From Paraspadella gotoi (Eukaryota; Chaetognatha): 64,000 nucleotides of DNA. Below the pieces are notes generated by a model that saw only the letters and a list, made by a program, of their open reading frames with translations, ran no database searches and was not told the origin of the DNA. The position numbers and the translations under genes are program-made. The number at the start of each line of letters is the position of its first letter. The stretch's first letter is position 1. Positions 37,469-49,646 of this stretch are shown here, piece after piece. Location of the stretch: NCBI GenBank assembly GCA_051294375.1, contig CM119263.1, forward strand, positions 25,387,367 to 25,451,366, read 5' to 3'.

Positions 37469-38359
37469 GCGGTGGAAGCCTTAGAGGGTTCGGCTTTCGT
37501 CTGCGAAGTTCACGAGATTCGGGGGGAAAAAAACAGGATACGGAAGTAGGAAATGGGAGGCGACGTTTGGTCGACACTCGACAGAGGTCGTTTCCTCGTT
37601 TCTTTTTCATTCTTCTGGGATTGGGGGAATGTTTACCGGAAGACGGTTAAATTGGTTAATAACGGGAATTGATGTGGTTAATCTGTATCTCTTTAATGAA
37701 CATTTAACGAACATTCTCGAAATGGTTTTATGTATATGTGTGTAGATCTGCCAACAGTTTCCACGCAGCTTTTAACCGGATTCTGTCTGAACCTATTTTA
37801 ACCCCCTCAGAAAAAAAAAGTGACTCACTTTAAACAAACACTTTTTTTTTTGGTTAATAGAAAAACAAAAGTTAAAATCGGAGATTCGGTTCAAACTTAA
37901 ACAACTCATCGCCTTTGATCTTTTTCTTTTTGGATTTTTTCTTCCTTCTTCATCGTCGTCGTCGTCATCATCATCTTCCTTGCAATCCGAATTTTAGATA
38001 GCAATTTAAACTTAGCTGGAAAAGAAGTGGTTTTGATTAAAAAAAAAAAAATTTCGAATCCAATTCAAGAAGAAAAAGAGAAACTGCCGAGATCGAGTAA
38101 ATAACATAAGTGGACGCAACGATGCGCCTTTTAATATCTCGGGAGTCGTTTTGACAAAGAAACTTTACTGATTATTTGTGATATTGCCGGTGCAAGAGTC
38201 CTGAGTATTCATTACTTTTTATACTATGTTTTATACTATGTGCATAGCTGGGTAAGCTTTTTAAAGTCCCCCCTCTCGGTGACTTTGACGTGGGTTTCAC
38301 TTATCGTGGGTTTCGACTTATAGAAACGCCGAACATCGTCATTGTCGTCGCCGGCGCAT

Positions 38360-38492
38360 CATCTCATCGTCATCGTCATCGTCATCATCATCATCCTCAT
38401 CGTCATCATCATCGTCATCATCATCATCATCGTCGTCAGCATCATCATCATCGTCATCATCATCATCATCATCATCCTCTTCGTCGTCATCG
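38360..38492 (+). repeat. (TCA/TCG)n triplet array
   Basis: Nearly continuous CAT/CGT triplets that give His, Asp or Ile runs in different frames. The frames over it are not credible genes. Confidence 0.85.
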
Positions 38493-39886
38493 AAAAAGCG
38501 AAAACCCAGCGCAAAACCCACCTCCGCCGTTGATTACGCAGAGAGTCGAGGATCGAAAAGAGTCAGACTTTTTTGACCCACATTTTCGAAAAATCCATGA
38601 CCTCTTCGTCCTCAGTCGGTCAGTCAGTCCGTCTCATTTGTCCTTCGACGTAAATCTTTCTTTCTTGTCTTCCGCAACGAAATCTCGTTCACTATTATTA
38701 TTTCTCCGTTTTTCTTTGTGGAACCTCAAACCAGAGGATCTGGAGATAGAAAAATTGCCGAACAGCTGATTGCGCTCTAGCCGCGGTCGCCTCTCTCATC
38801 TCTCTCGTCTCCTCTCCTCCTCTCTCTTCTCTCTCTCTCTCTCTCGCTCTCTCTCTCTCTCTGCTCATCTTCTCGCTCGCTTCGCTCTCTCTTCGCGATT
38901 CAGCTGAATCCAACTTCGACCCAGAATTACGTTGCTTTGTTCCGCGAAAATTTTACAACCTCCCTTTGTCTCATCCCAGGCTCGGGTTCGCAGTCGTCGT
39001 CGGCATCGTCGTGCGTCTTCATCGTCGTCATCGTCATCATCGATTTTTTCTTGGCGGAGGGAAAAAAAAAAATTGGGAAAATCCTCGATCAACTACTACA
39101 GTAATAATATGGAATCGTTTATAGTAAAACAATGAACATGAAAACCGAAATTTTAAAAGAAATGAAAACGTAATTTTGATTCTGCCAGCGCCAACAAATT
39201 GGGGAATCTTGCAAAACAAAAAAACCTGCTGAAAATGAACGTAGGTGTTATTTTAGCTTTTTTTCTTTCTAGTTATTTTAAAACGGAAAATAATAGTTGT
39301 TAAAAGTATTGGTTTTTTAATACTTTTATGCTTTTCAAGTTTATTTGGCTAATGTACAAAGGAATGAGGCGTTTAAATGCATATTACATAAATATATTCA
39401 CCTCGGTCCTCTTTTTGTTGACTAAAGAAGGAAAGGAAGGAAAGAAAAAGATGGACCAGAGCGATGAAGAATAACGGAAGGAGGGAAAAATTTGGGCTCA
39501 GATGTATTTTTGTCCAGTCATTAAAAATTTAAGTAACCACAAGAGGCCAGTCTCTAAAAGCTTAAATGCGCAGGCCATTATACTCAAAGTTTAATTTTTT
39601 TTTTGCTAATTTAACACCTTAATCATTCTTTGATAACTAAATTAATGTTGGACTACTTATTGGATTTAAATAATTTATCAAAATAAATAGAAGTACGAAA
39701 ATAAATCCTGGCTTTGTGTGTCAGCTTCAGTTCTATTCAAAGGCTCTTAGCCTCAATATCAGCGAGTTGTCTTTGTTTTTAAACTCTTCGAATTGATGCG
39801 ATAATCCTTTCTCTTCGTTATTTTTAATTTTAGAAGAAAGCAAAGTATTTTTTAAAATATTACAACGATTTTTATTAAGAGACGGA

Positions 39887-39980
39887 CATGTTGGCTTGTT
39901 GGCTTCAAGTCTTCATACACAAAAATTTTTAATGAATTTCAAATGCTGATGAAGGCTTAAAGCCAACAAGCCGAAACATG
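39887..39980. repeat. Long foldback with hammerhead-like core
   Basis: The left arm 39887-39916 and right arm 39949-39980 are inverted copies with only a few mismatches (shared GGCTTGTTGGCTT against AAGCCAACAAGCC), around a loop of about 32 bases. The right side holds CTGATGA at 39946-39952 and GAAAC at 39973-39977, the two conserved core strings of a hammerhead ribozyme; between them GGCTT can pair with AAGCC. ACATG after the core can pair with CATGT at 39887-39891. I cannot build a convincing stem I, so self-cleavage is doubtful. Confidence 0.55.
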
Positions 39981-40082
39981 GAATGGAAAAAATGGCTTTG
40001 ATATTTAAATTTTAATATTTTTTTACATTAAACTAAATTAAGCTCCACATCTTACTATATTTTTTTATTTGTATCTTCGCAG

Positions 40083-43000
40083 ATGAACGGCGTAACGAAA
40101 TCTCTGTCTTACCTGTCGGTGAATTCCGCCATCGACGAAGTAAAAGAAAGAACTGAATCGAATTTTTTCGACGAAAAACCCATCGCCAATGGCAACCACC
40201 AAAACAACAACAAAGGTCAGTCGTTTATTCAATTCACTTCGCTTATATTAACATTAATAATGGATCACGATTTAAGGAACTCAAAATTTTCGTTTCTCAA
40301 TTTAAATAAACGAAGGAACAGGATAACAATGTATAAAAAATATTTACCATTTCGACGATAATATTAGGCCTCATCCAGCCTTCGAAATCTTACCCTCCCC
40401 GATTGAAATTTCCAGCCCCACCCGCCGATATGCGATGCGGTTACTTCGGCCTCCGCCCCTCTTGCCTTTCCTGCCTCACCAACTCCCGCGCGCTGCTGCT
40501 CGCCCTCTCTGCCTTTTCCGTCCTGCAGGGACTCGTGTGTCACGGGTTCATCAAAGTCACAATCACTTCGCTGGAGAGAAGGTGATCATGAAAAAAAAAC
40601 GTTGAATGAGACAGGAAAAGTATTTTCTATCAAGCTTTAATCAATCTTATGTATTAATCTACCAATCAATTGTATCAATCAATATGACAGGCAATTTTAT
40701 TAATCCCTGGAGGGAAGGTATCAATAAAAAAGGGTGAATGAAACTTGAAAAAATATTATATATGAATCATTCAATCAGTCAAACCTATCATTCAATTAAT
40801 CAATAAATATATTAATAAATCAATTAAATCAATCAATCAATAAAAAAATATTAAAATTAATCATTCAATCAATCAAGAGTGAAAGAAACAGTAATAATGA
40901 TATCACTCAATAAATCATTCAATCCATCGTTCCCATTAATCAATCAAAAGCACAAAATCAACACAAACAAAAAAAATCATTCAGTAAATTAATTTACTAA
41001 TGCGTTGTATCATGTACTTTTGAATAAATATTTAAATTTTACGCTTAATATGCCTCTTACCGATCTCTCCCGCCCAACTAAACCCGATCCCATGCATTCC
41101 AGCTGACGTCCTCCCAGGCCGGGTTTATCTCGTCCTCTTACGACCTGGCCGCGGTCTTCGTGACCTTACCGCTCTCCTTCCTGGGGTCGAAGGGCAACCG
41201 ACCCGTTTATCTCGCGACGGCGGCGGTGATGGTCGGATGCGGCTCCTTCGTCTCTTGCCTCCCGCATTTCGTCACCGGCGTTTATCGGTTCGGGGAATTC
41301 GACGACGATTCCTGCGCCGGAAACGGTGAGGCTTCCGCCTATCAATCAATCAATTAAACAATCAATTAACCGTTTAATCGGTTAATCGATTAATAACGTA
41401 AGTCGTACGTAATTTAATCGTTCAATCGTTGGTACTAAAATACGTAACTTAAGTAGTTTTTTTTTATTAGTCCTTCAATCGGTACCGTAAATCAGTTTTT
41501 CAATCAACCAATCAATCACCTTTTGAAATCAGTCAATCAATCGTTCAAACTATTAATTATTTTGTCAATCAATAGATCTATCAATAATCAATCAATCAAA
41601 TGATAAATGAGTCTATAAAGTAATCAGTTAAGCTAATGTTAAATCAATCAATCAATCAAACAATCAATCGATTTACCGATTAATCATGTTACAATCTAAT
41701 AGTATGTACTAATCTGTTGATACACTATGATACACGATACACTAATCAAACAGCGTCTTTCCCCTCCCGCGACAGCCTCCGCAGCTTCGACGACCGAGGC
41801 CCCCGAGTTGATCGCCGTCCAGTCCAACCTGGGCATCTTCATCGTGGGTCAGATCCTTCACGGGCTCGGAGGCACCATCCTCTACACGGTGGGGACGTCC
41901 TGGCTCGACGAGAACGTCTCTACTAAGATGGCGCCCGTGTTTCTGGGGATCCTCGCCGGGTGCGAGGCGCTTGGTGAGTATTTTTTTGGAGTTGTGATAT
42001 GAACAATTTGAACATGATACTAGTACTATAATAGTGAAGCCAGCCGCACTGGGAGTTAAAAAAAAACTGGACTGTGAGAGAATTCTGATTTAAAGCTTGT
42101 AGGATCCTACTATCCTACTATCTTTTAGGAGGGATAAACCCCTTTAATAAATCTAGTTAAACTGAAGATTGTAAGACAACATTTGTGTCAGTAAACTAGT
42201 TTTTATTATTTAATTGTCAGGCGCAAATATTTATCGCTACTCAAATTCTAACTTTACACGCCGTTCGCCCCTCTCTTCCCTCCAGGCCTGGCGACAGGGT
42301 TCCTCGGCGGCGGCAAGCTTCTCGACTACTGGGTCGACGTTGACGTCGTCGACGCCTCTACCCTGACCATCACCCCCAAGGATCCTCGCTGGGTCGGCGC
42401 CTGGTGGATCGGCTTCATTCTCTCCGGCTGCATCGCCTTCGTCCTCGCCTTCCTCATCGGCGCCTTCCCGCAGGAGCTTCCCCAACAGAAGGAGATTCAG
42501 AAGGTTGGGGGGTGGGTGGAGATGGGAAGGTAGGTTGATTGTAGGGTTGGGTCGGATGTAGGAGCGGAATTGGGTGGGTGGTTAGAATGTCCAGGGTTTC
42601 TGAGTCATGTGGGTCTGGTCGGGAATTCAATATAAACGAAAAGGGTGGAAAAAGAGCTTAGTTTCTGTTGCTCTGGCGTTTTGCAGCAATTTAACGCTGT
42701 TCGCATCTTTTTCTAAACTTCTCCGTCTTAACCCACTCCGTCTTTTCCTTCAGCAACGCTCAATCTGGCGCACGCGGACGGCGCGGAGAAGATCACGGAG
42801 GCGGCCGACTTCGGGCATTCGTTGAAGGATCTTCCCGTCGCCGTCAAACTCATCCTCCGCAATCCCGTCTTTGTCCTAGTCTCCTTGGGAACGGCGCTCA
42901 ACTACTTCCTCATCCTCGGGTCTCTCCACATTCCTGCCAAAGTTCTTTCAAGTGAGGAGATTTTGTAGATGGACAATTAAGGTTTTGTCGTTTTGAACGT

Positions 43001-45868
43001 ACTAATAGGTTCTCACTCACGGCGTAAATTGAAAGGGGGAATAGAGAAACGGGGAAAAAGAAAAAAGCGTTAAGTTTAATCTAATTTTTATATATTTTTG
43101 TATTTTGTTCCTACATAAGCCTAAGGGATTTTCTCTACTTTTTATTACACTGAATATTAGTATTTTTTTAATTCACAAGACAAGTAACATATATACTATA
43201 TATAGTATGTGATAAAAAGATTTCATAGTAATTTCTCTTTCNNNNNNNNNNNNNNNNNNNNNNNNNNNNNNNNNNNNNNNNNNNNNNNNNNNNNNNNNNN
43301 NNNNNNNNNNNNNNNNNNNNNNNNNNNNNNNNNNNNNNNNNNNNNNNNNNNNNNNNNNNNNNNNNNNNNNNNNNNNNNNNNNNNNNNNNNNNNNNNNNNN
43401 NNNNNNNNNNNNNNNNNNNNNNNNNNNNNNNNNNNNNNNNNNNNNNNNNNNNNNNNNNNNNNNNNNNNNNNNNNNNNNNNNNNNNNNNNNNNNNNNNNNN
43501 NNNNNNNNNNNNNNNNNNNNNNNNNNNNNNNNNNNNNNNNNNNNNNNNNNNNNNNNNNNNNGCGTCGTCATCAACCGTCTCAAACTAAAAGTAAAGTAAC
43601 AGTATATTTTTTCATTAAAAAAAAAAACTTTAAAAATATGGCTAAACAAATGATCATGCAACTTTCGTAGTAATAGTTATATATACTTATATATATTTAT
43701 GTATACTCTGGGAGTGAATAAACCAGACTGTGAGAGAGTCTTAATTGAAAGCTTGCAGGGACCTGCTATGTCATTAACTTGTAAGAGTGATGGAGGCACC
43801 AAAGTCTGTCCAAAGTCAGGGGCAAGATAGCTTATTTAATAAATGAATGGATAATTTTTATATTGGTTGTACCAATTTCATAGTAATAGTAGAGTTTCGG
43901 ACCAAATCCGCCTTGAACGCCACGCCTATCTTTTTCCAATAATTTAGGTACGCGGCATGCTGAGAATGACGCTGACGCTCGCCGTCACCAACGCCATCTT
44001 CTGCGCTGCCTTTTGGTTTACGTGCGAGAAAAACCCGTTGGCCGGCGTCACCGTCGCTTACGACAACGGGACGAGAAAGTAAGTTTGCGAGTTAAGGTGA
44101 GGTCGGGTAAGGATCGCAGACCGCTCATCTTCCATTCCCCACCATTCGTCAATCTTTCACACCAGCTACTCCCTCGATCTCTCCCCACTCGCGCCGCAAA
44201 GCATCGATCTGTCGGCGTCCTGCAACGCCGGCTGCGGTTGCGACAAGTCACAGTTTAATCCTGTTTGCGGCGCTGACGGGATCGACTATTTCTCGCCGTG
44301 CCACGCCGGCTGCCAAGTCGCTGACAGAAATGCCGACGGAAGCATGGCGGTGGGTCATGGAAAAACGTTATAAAATTAATGGCAAAAATTATAAATTATA
44401 TTTATTCGTTTGAAAATAAAAGAAAATAAATAAAATAGATTTAATCAAATTAAAGGTTGCCAAAACAATTAATCTTGAAGTGAATGAAGAAAAAAAGACA
44501 ACTTCAAAACAAGTGTTATTCAATTATTTATTCATTTATGTCTTTATTTATTTATTTATTTATCTATTTATCATATTTATCAGAACTACACCAACTGCGC
44601 CTGCATCTATACCTCCCGTCTCCCCGCCGCAGCCGCAGCTCCTGCAGAGGCGCCTTTAGGGGCCGGTTTCGCGCTTCCCGGCCGCTGCGCCAATTCCAGC
44701 TGCTGGACGGTCTGGATCGTCGTCGCCCTCTTCCTCTTCCTCATGCTCTTCCACTTCTCCAGCGACACCGCTTCCGATTTCATTGTGCTCAGGTTTAGTT
44801 GAAAGAGATTACTGACTAAAAATAAAAGGTCAACAAATCAATCAATGGTAACACTTAAGTCATACTTATAAAATATTGTAAAAATTCTTTCTCAGTCAGT
44901 GAATTTACAATCTCGAGCCTCGTATTTCTTCTGTATAAAAAGATTATCTATCAGGTACACCCTGGTAACTTAATTTAACCTAAAAAAAAAGGGAAAAAAT
45001 TAGTAAGAATTTCAATTTCTAAACAATTTCTATAAGAAATTCTAACATCTTCCCCAGATCTATCCCGGACAGTCAACGAGCCTTCGGCCTCGGGATGCAG
45101 CTGACCTTCGCTCGCATCTTTGGCTCGATCCCGGGTCCCGTCGTCTTCGGGTTCGTCATAGACAACACGTGCATCTTGTGGCAGTCGACAGAGGACGGTT
45201 CCGGTGAGTCGGAAAAAATGTCGATCCAAGTTTTTTAATGCAAACATGAGGTGTAAAAGAAGGATCACGACCAAAAAAAAAAAACACTACGAGTAACAAA
45301 AAGTTTGAACAAAAATTATTTTATGAGCGTCAAATCCCATCCTTAGGTTCGTGTTGGTACTACAATTCGTACAAATTAAGAATGTCCATGTTTCTGCTCG
45401 TCCTCGCCATCAAAGTTGTCACGGGTTAGATTCACAAACACAAAAGTAAAATTTTATCTTTTTATGGAGCGAAATATTTCTCTTACCTTTTGTTGATTTC
45501 ATCTTAGCGCTCTTCTACGTGGCTGGAACGATGATGTACCGCCCTCCAGCGGAGGAATCGACAAATCGACGGAGAACAAAAAGTGGCGGAACAATCACGA
45601 GCGTTCGTTCCCAACCCGACAGGCTTGATAGTTACCTCAAAGTTCCGCAGTCCGAACCATTCCAGAAGGTGATACAATAACGACTCTTTTAAATCTCTTC
45701 GTTTCGCAGTTTCTCACTGTGACCACGATCGAGCTTCTTCAGATTTCTAATCATTTTTTCAACCAATTGGCTTCACAGGTTCCTTCTGCGCCTCAACTGG
45801 AAGGAATGGACGGGACGTTGGAAATGAGTCCGTTGAAGGAAAAGACTTTGTCTACGCCAGGAATTTGA
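40083..45868 (+). CDS. SLCO-like: OATP-family organic anion transporter (SLCO)
   Basis: A sodium-independent organic anion transporter with about 12 membrane helices. Exons: 40083-40215, 40416-40581, 41103-41325, 41776-41973, 42286-42503, 42754-42951, (missing), 43948-44078, 44166-44349, 44584-44792, 45058-45203, 45347-45424, 45508-45668, 45779-45868; over 710 residues. Family hallmarks: CGYFGLRP start, SSQAGFISSSYD, DPRWVGAWWIGF (the OATP signature), a Kazal-like Cys-rich outer loop (SCNAGCGCD...NPVCGADGIDYFSPCHAGC), RSIPDSQRAFGLGMQ, and GSIPGPVVFG. Helices expected around TM7-8 are missing between exons 6 and 7, where the 320-N gap lies. Joins of exons 2-3 and 5-6 are each off by one base in phase, so small sequence errors are likely. 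The first ATG directly follows an acceptor; an exon ending ATGAAC at 39240 could supply two more residues. Confidence 0.92.
40620..41000 (+). repeat. (TCAA)n-type degenerate tetranucleotide array
   Basis: Irregular AATCAATC repeats filling intron 2 of the transporter gene, and resuming in intron 3. Confidence 0.8.
41337..41690 (+). repeat. (TCAA)n-type array in transporter intron 3
   Basis: The same degenerate tetranucleotide as in intron 2, interrupted by unique bases. Confidence 0.8.
42047..42130 (+). repeat. 5' part of the dispersed repeat in transporter intron 4
   Basis: Begins CTGGGAGT, then ACTGTGAGAGA and AAAGCTTG as in the member at 43705, and then diverges. Confidence 0.5.
43242..43561. 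other. Assembly gap (320 N) inside transporter gene
   Basis: Falls between exons 6 and 7 of the OATP gene, exactly where protein sequence expected for the family is absent. At least one coding exon probably lies in or beside it. Confidence 0.97.
43705..43885 (+). mobile_element. Dispersed ~180-bp repeat, fullest member
   Basis: Runs from CTGGGAGTGAATAAACCAG to GTTGTACCAATTTCATAG. Related pieces lie at 11767, 21764/31567, 22375/32165 and 42047, in different introns and spacers. A small non-autonomous element (MITE or SINE type) fits, but I see no terminal inverted repeats, target duplication or tRNA-like head. Confidence 0.6.
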
Positions 45869-46202
45869 ATTTTGTGATTGACCAAATTTTGTTGAATCGA
45901 AATGTGGTGAATCGTGAGAACAGTTAAATCTTCGTTCGTGGGCGAAACCAATGCATTAAGATTAGATTCTGGTTTTCCAAAATTGTTTTCGATACGGGCT
46001 GCTTTATAATTTTATTAATGAAATATGTAAAGAGCTAAAATTTTTAATGGAAGAAACGACAATCACAGCTCCCAAAATAAGTTTTAATGCTTGAAACTTA
46101 ATCGGCAATGCCAATTCTGCATCAGGAGTATACAGTTAATATTCTTAATTTTTAGAAAGTAATTAATAGCGAATATAATATATAAAAGCCTGGTAGACAT
46201 CG

Positions 46203-46208
46203 AATAAA
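46203..46208 (+). terminator. Candidate poly(A) signal of transporter gene
   Basis: AATAAA about 335 bases beyond the TGA stop. Other AATAAA-like words lie further on, so the choice is uncertain. Confidence 0.35.
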
Positions 46209-47573
46209 CTAAAAACCAGTGACTGAGAATTCGAGGCCAAACAAGAAAGAAAAAGGTTACTCATGTTCGATTCCGGGTATTCATTGTTGCCTACACCTTT
46301 GTTTTATGGTTTTATTGCATGTATTTAAACGTATAAAAAATAATCAATTCGGTATATCCCATCGAGATCATTAAAGCCACTTTTATTTCTTTGTCCGTGA
46401 ATTTCACCCAATAATTTTTTAGACGATTTTGCTCACTCTCCCTCGTTTCTTTTGTTTCTTTTTTCCGCCCAATTGTTGATACATTTTTCTTGAACTTTTG
46501 TTGTACTTTATTATAAAATTATAGGTATTGATTGTGCGACATCTGTGTTATTGTTTTTTTATCTTTGTAATAAAATTATTTTGAAATTAATAGAATTCCA
46601 AGGATTTCTACTCGTTCATAAAGTGTATTTCTTGAATTTTTTGAAATAGTTGTTAAAGGGGCGTATTCTTTTGTGTTCTTTTGTCTCCGACCTCGAAGAA
46701 AGACAGACAAAATAAAGAAGACTTCTATTGTAATTTATGTGAGTCTTGTTAATGATTTGAGAAAGGGGAAACAATACCCTTTTGGGCTTTCGCGTCCGGG
46801 CGGTCCGACCTTTCGAAAGAACTCATGAGTCATGGGAACAAGAAATTGATTTGAATCTACTCGAGAAGCCAGAAAGAACAGTAAGGAACGAGAGACGCGA
46901 GACAAAAGAAGAAGGGATATGAATAGATACAACTTGATGAAAAAAGCTTAATGGAATCCTCATTCTTATATACTTTTATTTAATACTCAATACTTAATAC
47001 TCATCTAAATTTTCTTTAATGGTGAAAACCATAGCGTGCGCGGGACGTTGTATTAGGTACTACTTATTTGTTAGACATCTAACATTCTGTTTTGTATTCC
47101 TTTCTCTCCATAATACTATCCATAATACTGGGGACACTGACACTCATTTTCGGGGCGCTACATTTAAATATAGACCGGTCAATATCAAGAAGAAAAAACC
47201 GAAGCCTGACTGAATGAAAGGCATAGAACATTGTATTGATTAAGGCAAAGAAAGACAATAACTGAAGCCGGATGAATGAATGAAGTTTTGCAGACGATAT
47301 TGATGGAAAACGAAACGAAGCCAGTTTTCTAAAATGGGACAAGACGAACAAAACCCATATAAAGACGGTCTGTTTTTCTCCGTTTAAAATCGTTTTCCAT
47401 TTTCTAAGTTCAACATCGTCAAATTTCTTCGACAAAAAGTAATTGGTCCAGAAGTTTTCTTTTTTTTCAAAAACGTTGATATTATCAACACGAATTTTTT
47501 TTAGCGTATTTGTTTCGATACAATTCCTTCAATTAAACAAACTTCCAAAAATAACTCCTTCGCACATATCGAC
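46209..47573. other. Intergenic stretch between transporter and DYRK genes
   Basis: AT-rich spacer with no credible gene; it must contain the DYRK promoter. No repeat array is evident. Confidence 0.55.
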
Positions 47574-49510
47574 ATGTCGAAGAACATGAATGAGCAACCC
47601 CAAGCCGAACCAACGGATAAGGATACGTCCTCGGAGGCGACTGAAGAAATCGATCCAACCGTCAAGCAAACTGCGGAGGCGCTTCTTTTCTTCGCCCGAA
47701 ATTTCGCCAGAAAATATGCGGAGGCGAACAATCGTCTCCAGCTGCCACATCATCCGGGTACTTCTTCCCAACTGCCATCTCCGGCGACTTCCGACCGGTC
47801 GTCGACTTCTGCAGCGGGGCTTCCTTTGCGGACCGATCTTCCTACCAACCTGACCTCTTACGAGATCGAGGAGATTCGAGATTTCTCCTGCATCTACTTC
47901 TCGGGAGCTCCACGACTCAAGAAGTACACCCACTTTGGCAAGGATCCTAACCACCAGTTCGATACCCCCGGAGGTTTCTACAAGTATCTGTCGGGCGACC
48001 ATATTCTTTACAGATACGAAGTCTTGGAAGCGTTGGGTAAGTTGGGTATCGAGAAAGAGTGGTTGAATTTTTAGAATGTTACGCCGCGAATAACAGGTCC
48101 TTACTTTTAAATGCACTCAACTCTTGTAATAAATAATCATTTTTACTTAAAATCTTAGATTTACTTCTAATACCAAGTAAAAAGTAATGTCGATACCACT
48201 TTTACTTTTCCATTGGTGAGTTTCAGTATGTGGCCTTGTATTTAGGAAAAGGCAGCTTCAGTCAGGTTCTCGAAGCCTACGACCACAAAGAGGGCCGTCG
48301 CGTCGCCCTCAAGATTTTGCGCAAAACCAAGAAGATGGAAAATCAAGTAAAGCGTGAAATCCACATCCTTAAAAAGTTGGCGAATAATGATCCTCATGAC
48401 GAGATCGACATCGTCCGGATGCACGGGGATGGCTTCTTCCGAGGCCACGCGGTCATCGTTTTCGAACTTCTCTCCTTCAACCTCTACAAGCTGCTCAAGC
48501 GCAGCGATTTTCGAGGACTTCCAATCCGCATTGTTCGCCAAATGGCTTACAGGATTTTGGAAGTCCTACGATTTTTACACTCCAATGAGGTCGTCCACGG
48601 AGACCTCAAGCCGGAAAACGTCTCGCTAAAGGTAAGTTCAGAGTTTAATATACGTAGTTAGAATTCGTTGACCGACTTATTAACTAATTTAAAACGATAA
48701 ATTCTCTCTTATTCGTTACCTCTGGGAATCTGTTTTTATTTAGACAAGAAGGGGAGGTCACTTCTAACTGCATGAAAGAAAACAGAGTTTGTTACTTCTT
48801 TATCTTTACAACAGCTCGATGGCCGTGGACTGAAAGTCATTGACTTTGGAGCCTCAACCTCCACTACCACCAGCCACTATACTTACATCCAGTCCCGGTT
48901 CTACCGCGCTCCTGAAGTTATTCTGGAATTAGAACACGGCCCACCAATCGACATGTGGTCCTTCGGGTGCCTACTGGCCGAGCTATTAACCGGCCAACCA
49001 CTGCTACCGGGGGTCACCGAGTACGATCAATTGGCGCTGATGATGGAGCTGCGCGGCCTGCTGCCCTACTACATGCTTGAGGATTCGAAAAAAAGAGAAA
49101 AATTCATGCGCAAAAAAAACTCGCCTCTCTATTGCACATTGGTTTGCCGATGCGGAGATGTCATCTGTAGAAGCGAACACGACAAAGACTCGAACGAAAA
49201 CTCGTGTCTCTGCGCATGCGCGCCGTGCCGATGCGACAAACGACATCCGTGCCGCGGCGGCGAACTCGGATTAACAGGAAGCAACAACAAGGAAGGAAAG
49301 TGGCGCGGACCGCCGGGGACCAGATCATTAGAAAAGGCTGTTAACGGAAAGGGGCAAAGCGAGATGTTAGATCTGATCCGACGGTGTCTCGACCTCGACC
49401 CCTGGATGCGCATGACCGCTATGGAAGCACTCAAACATTCCTGGTTCCGTTCTATGAGTGAGGAAGAGAAGAACGGTGATGTCATTTTAGACGTGGCGTT
49501 TTCGATTTAA
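47574..49510 (+). CDS. Class II DYRK-like protein kinase, divergent
   Basis: A dual-specificity kinase of the CMGC group; such kinases autophosphorylate a loop Tyr and then act on Ser/Thr. Exons 47574-48036, 48246-48631, 48815-49510 join in phase to give 514 residues. A Ser/Thr-rich N-terminus is followed by an NAPA-like segment (LTSYEIEEIRDFSCIYFSG) and a DYRK-homology-like stretch before GKGSFSQV. Kinase motifs: VALKIL, hinge FELLSFNLY, HGDLKPENV (most DYRKs have HCDLKPEN), DFGAS, and the diagnostic YTYIQSRFYRAPEV loop with its YxY. Between SPLYCTL and KWRGPPGTRS lies an unusual Cys-rich insert with about a dozen Cys. The NAPA segment favours class II (DYRK2/3/4) over DYRK1A; which member is undecided. 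AATAAA follows at 49641. Confidence 0.9.
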
Positions 49511-49640
49511 CTGCTTGAGCTTGACTACCGCTCAACCATGTTTTAATTAAATTTTTACTGCTTGAATATAAGATTTGTTTCAAACGTTGTTTTGTTATCG
49601 CAACAAGCTGTACTGTTTTTATCTATGCTTCATAGTATGG

Positions 49641-49646
49641 AATAAA
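49641..49646 (+). terminator. Candidate poly(A) signal of DYRK gene
   Basis: AATAAA 131 bases beyond the TAA stop on the coding strand. Confidence 0.55.

Larger units (their letters stand above)
33753..39880. other. Long intergenic stretch, mostly low-complexity
   Basis: No gene recognised. It holds GAC/GAT triplets (34135-34200), CT arrays (34279-34340 and 38790-38890), a (GA)n array (36195-36236), a TCA/TCG array (38360-38492) and a transcription-factor-like cluster at 37442-37468. The open frames are microsatellite translations. A 5' UTR exon of the transporter gene may end at 39240. Confidence 0.6.

Noticed and set aside
38290-38769. His-rich 159-residue frame
   Set aside because: Produced by the TCA/TCG triplet array; other frames give poly-Asp and poly-Ile over the same bases.
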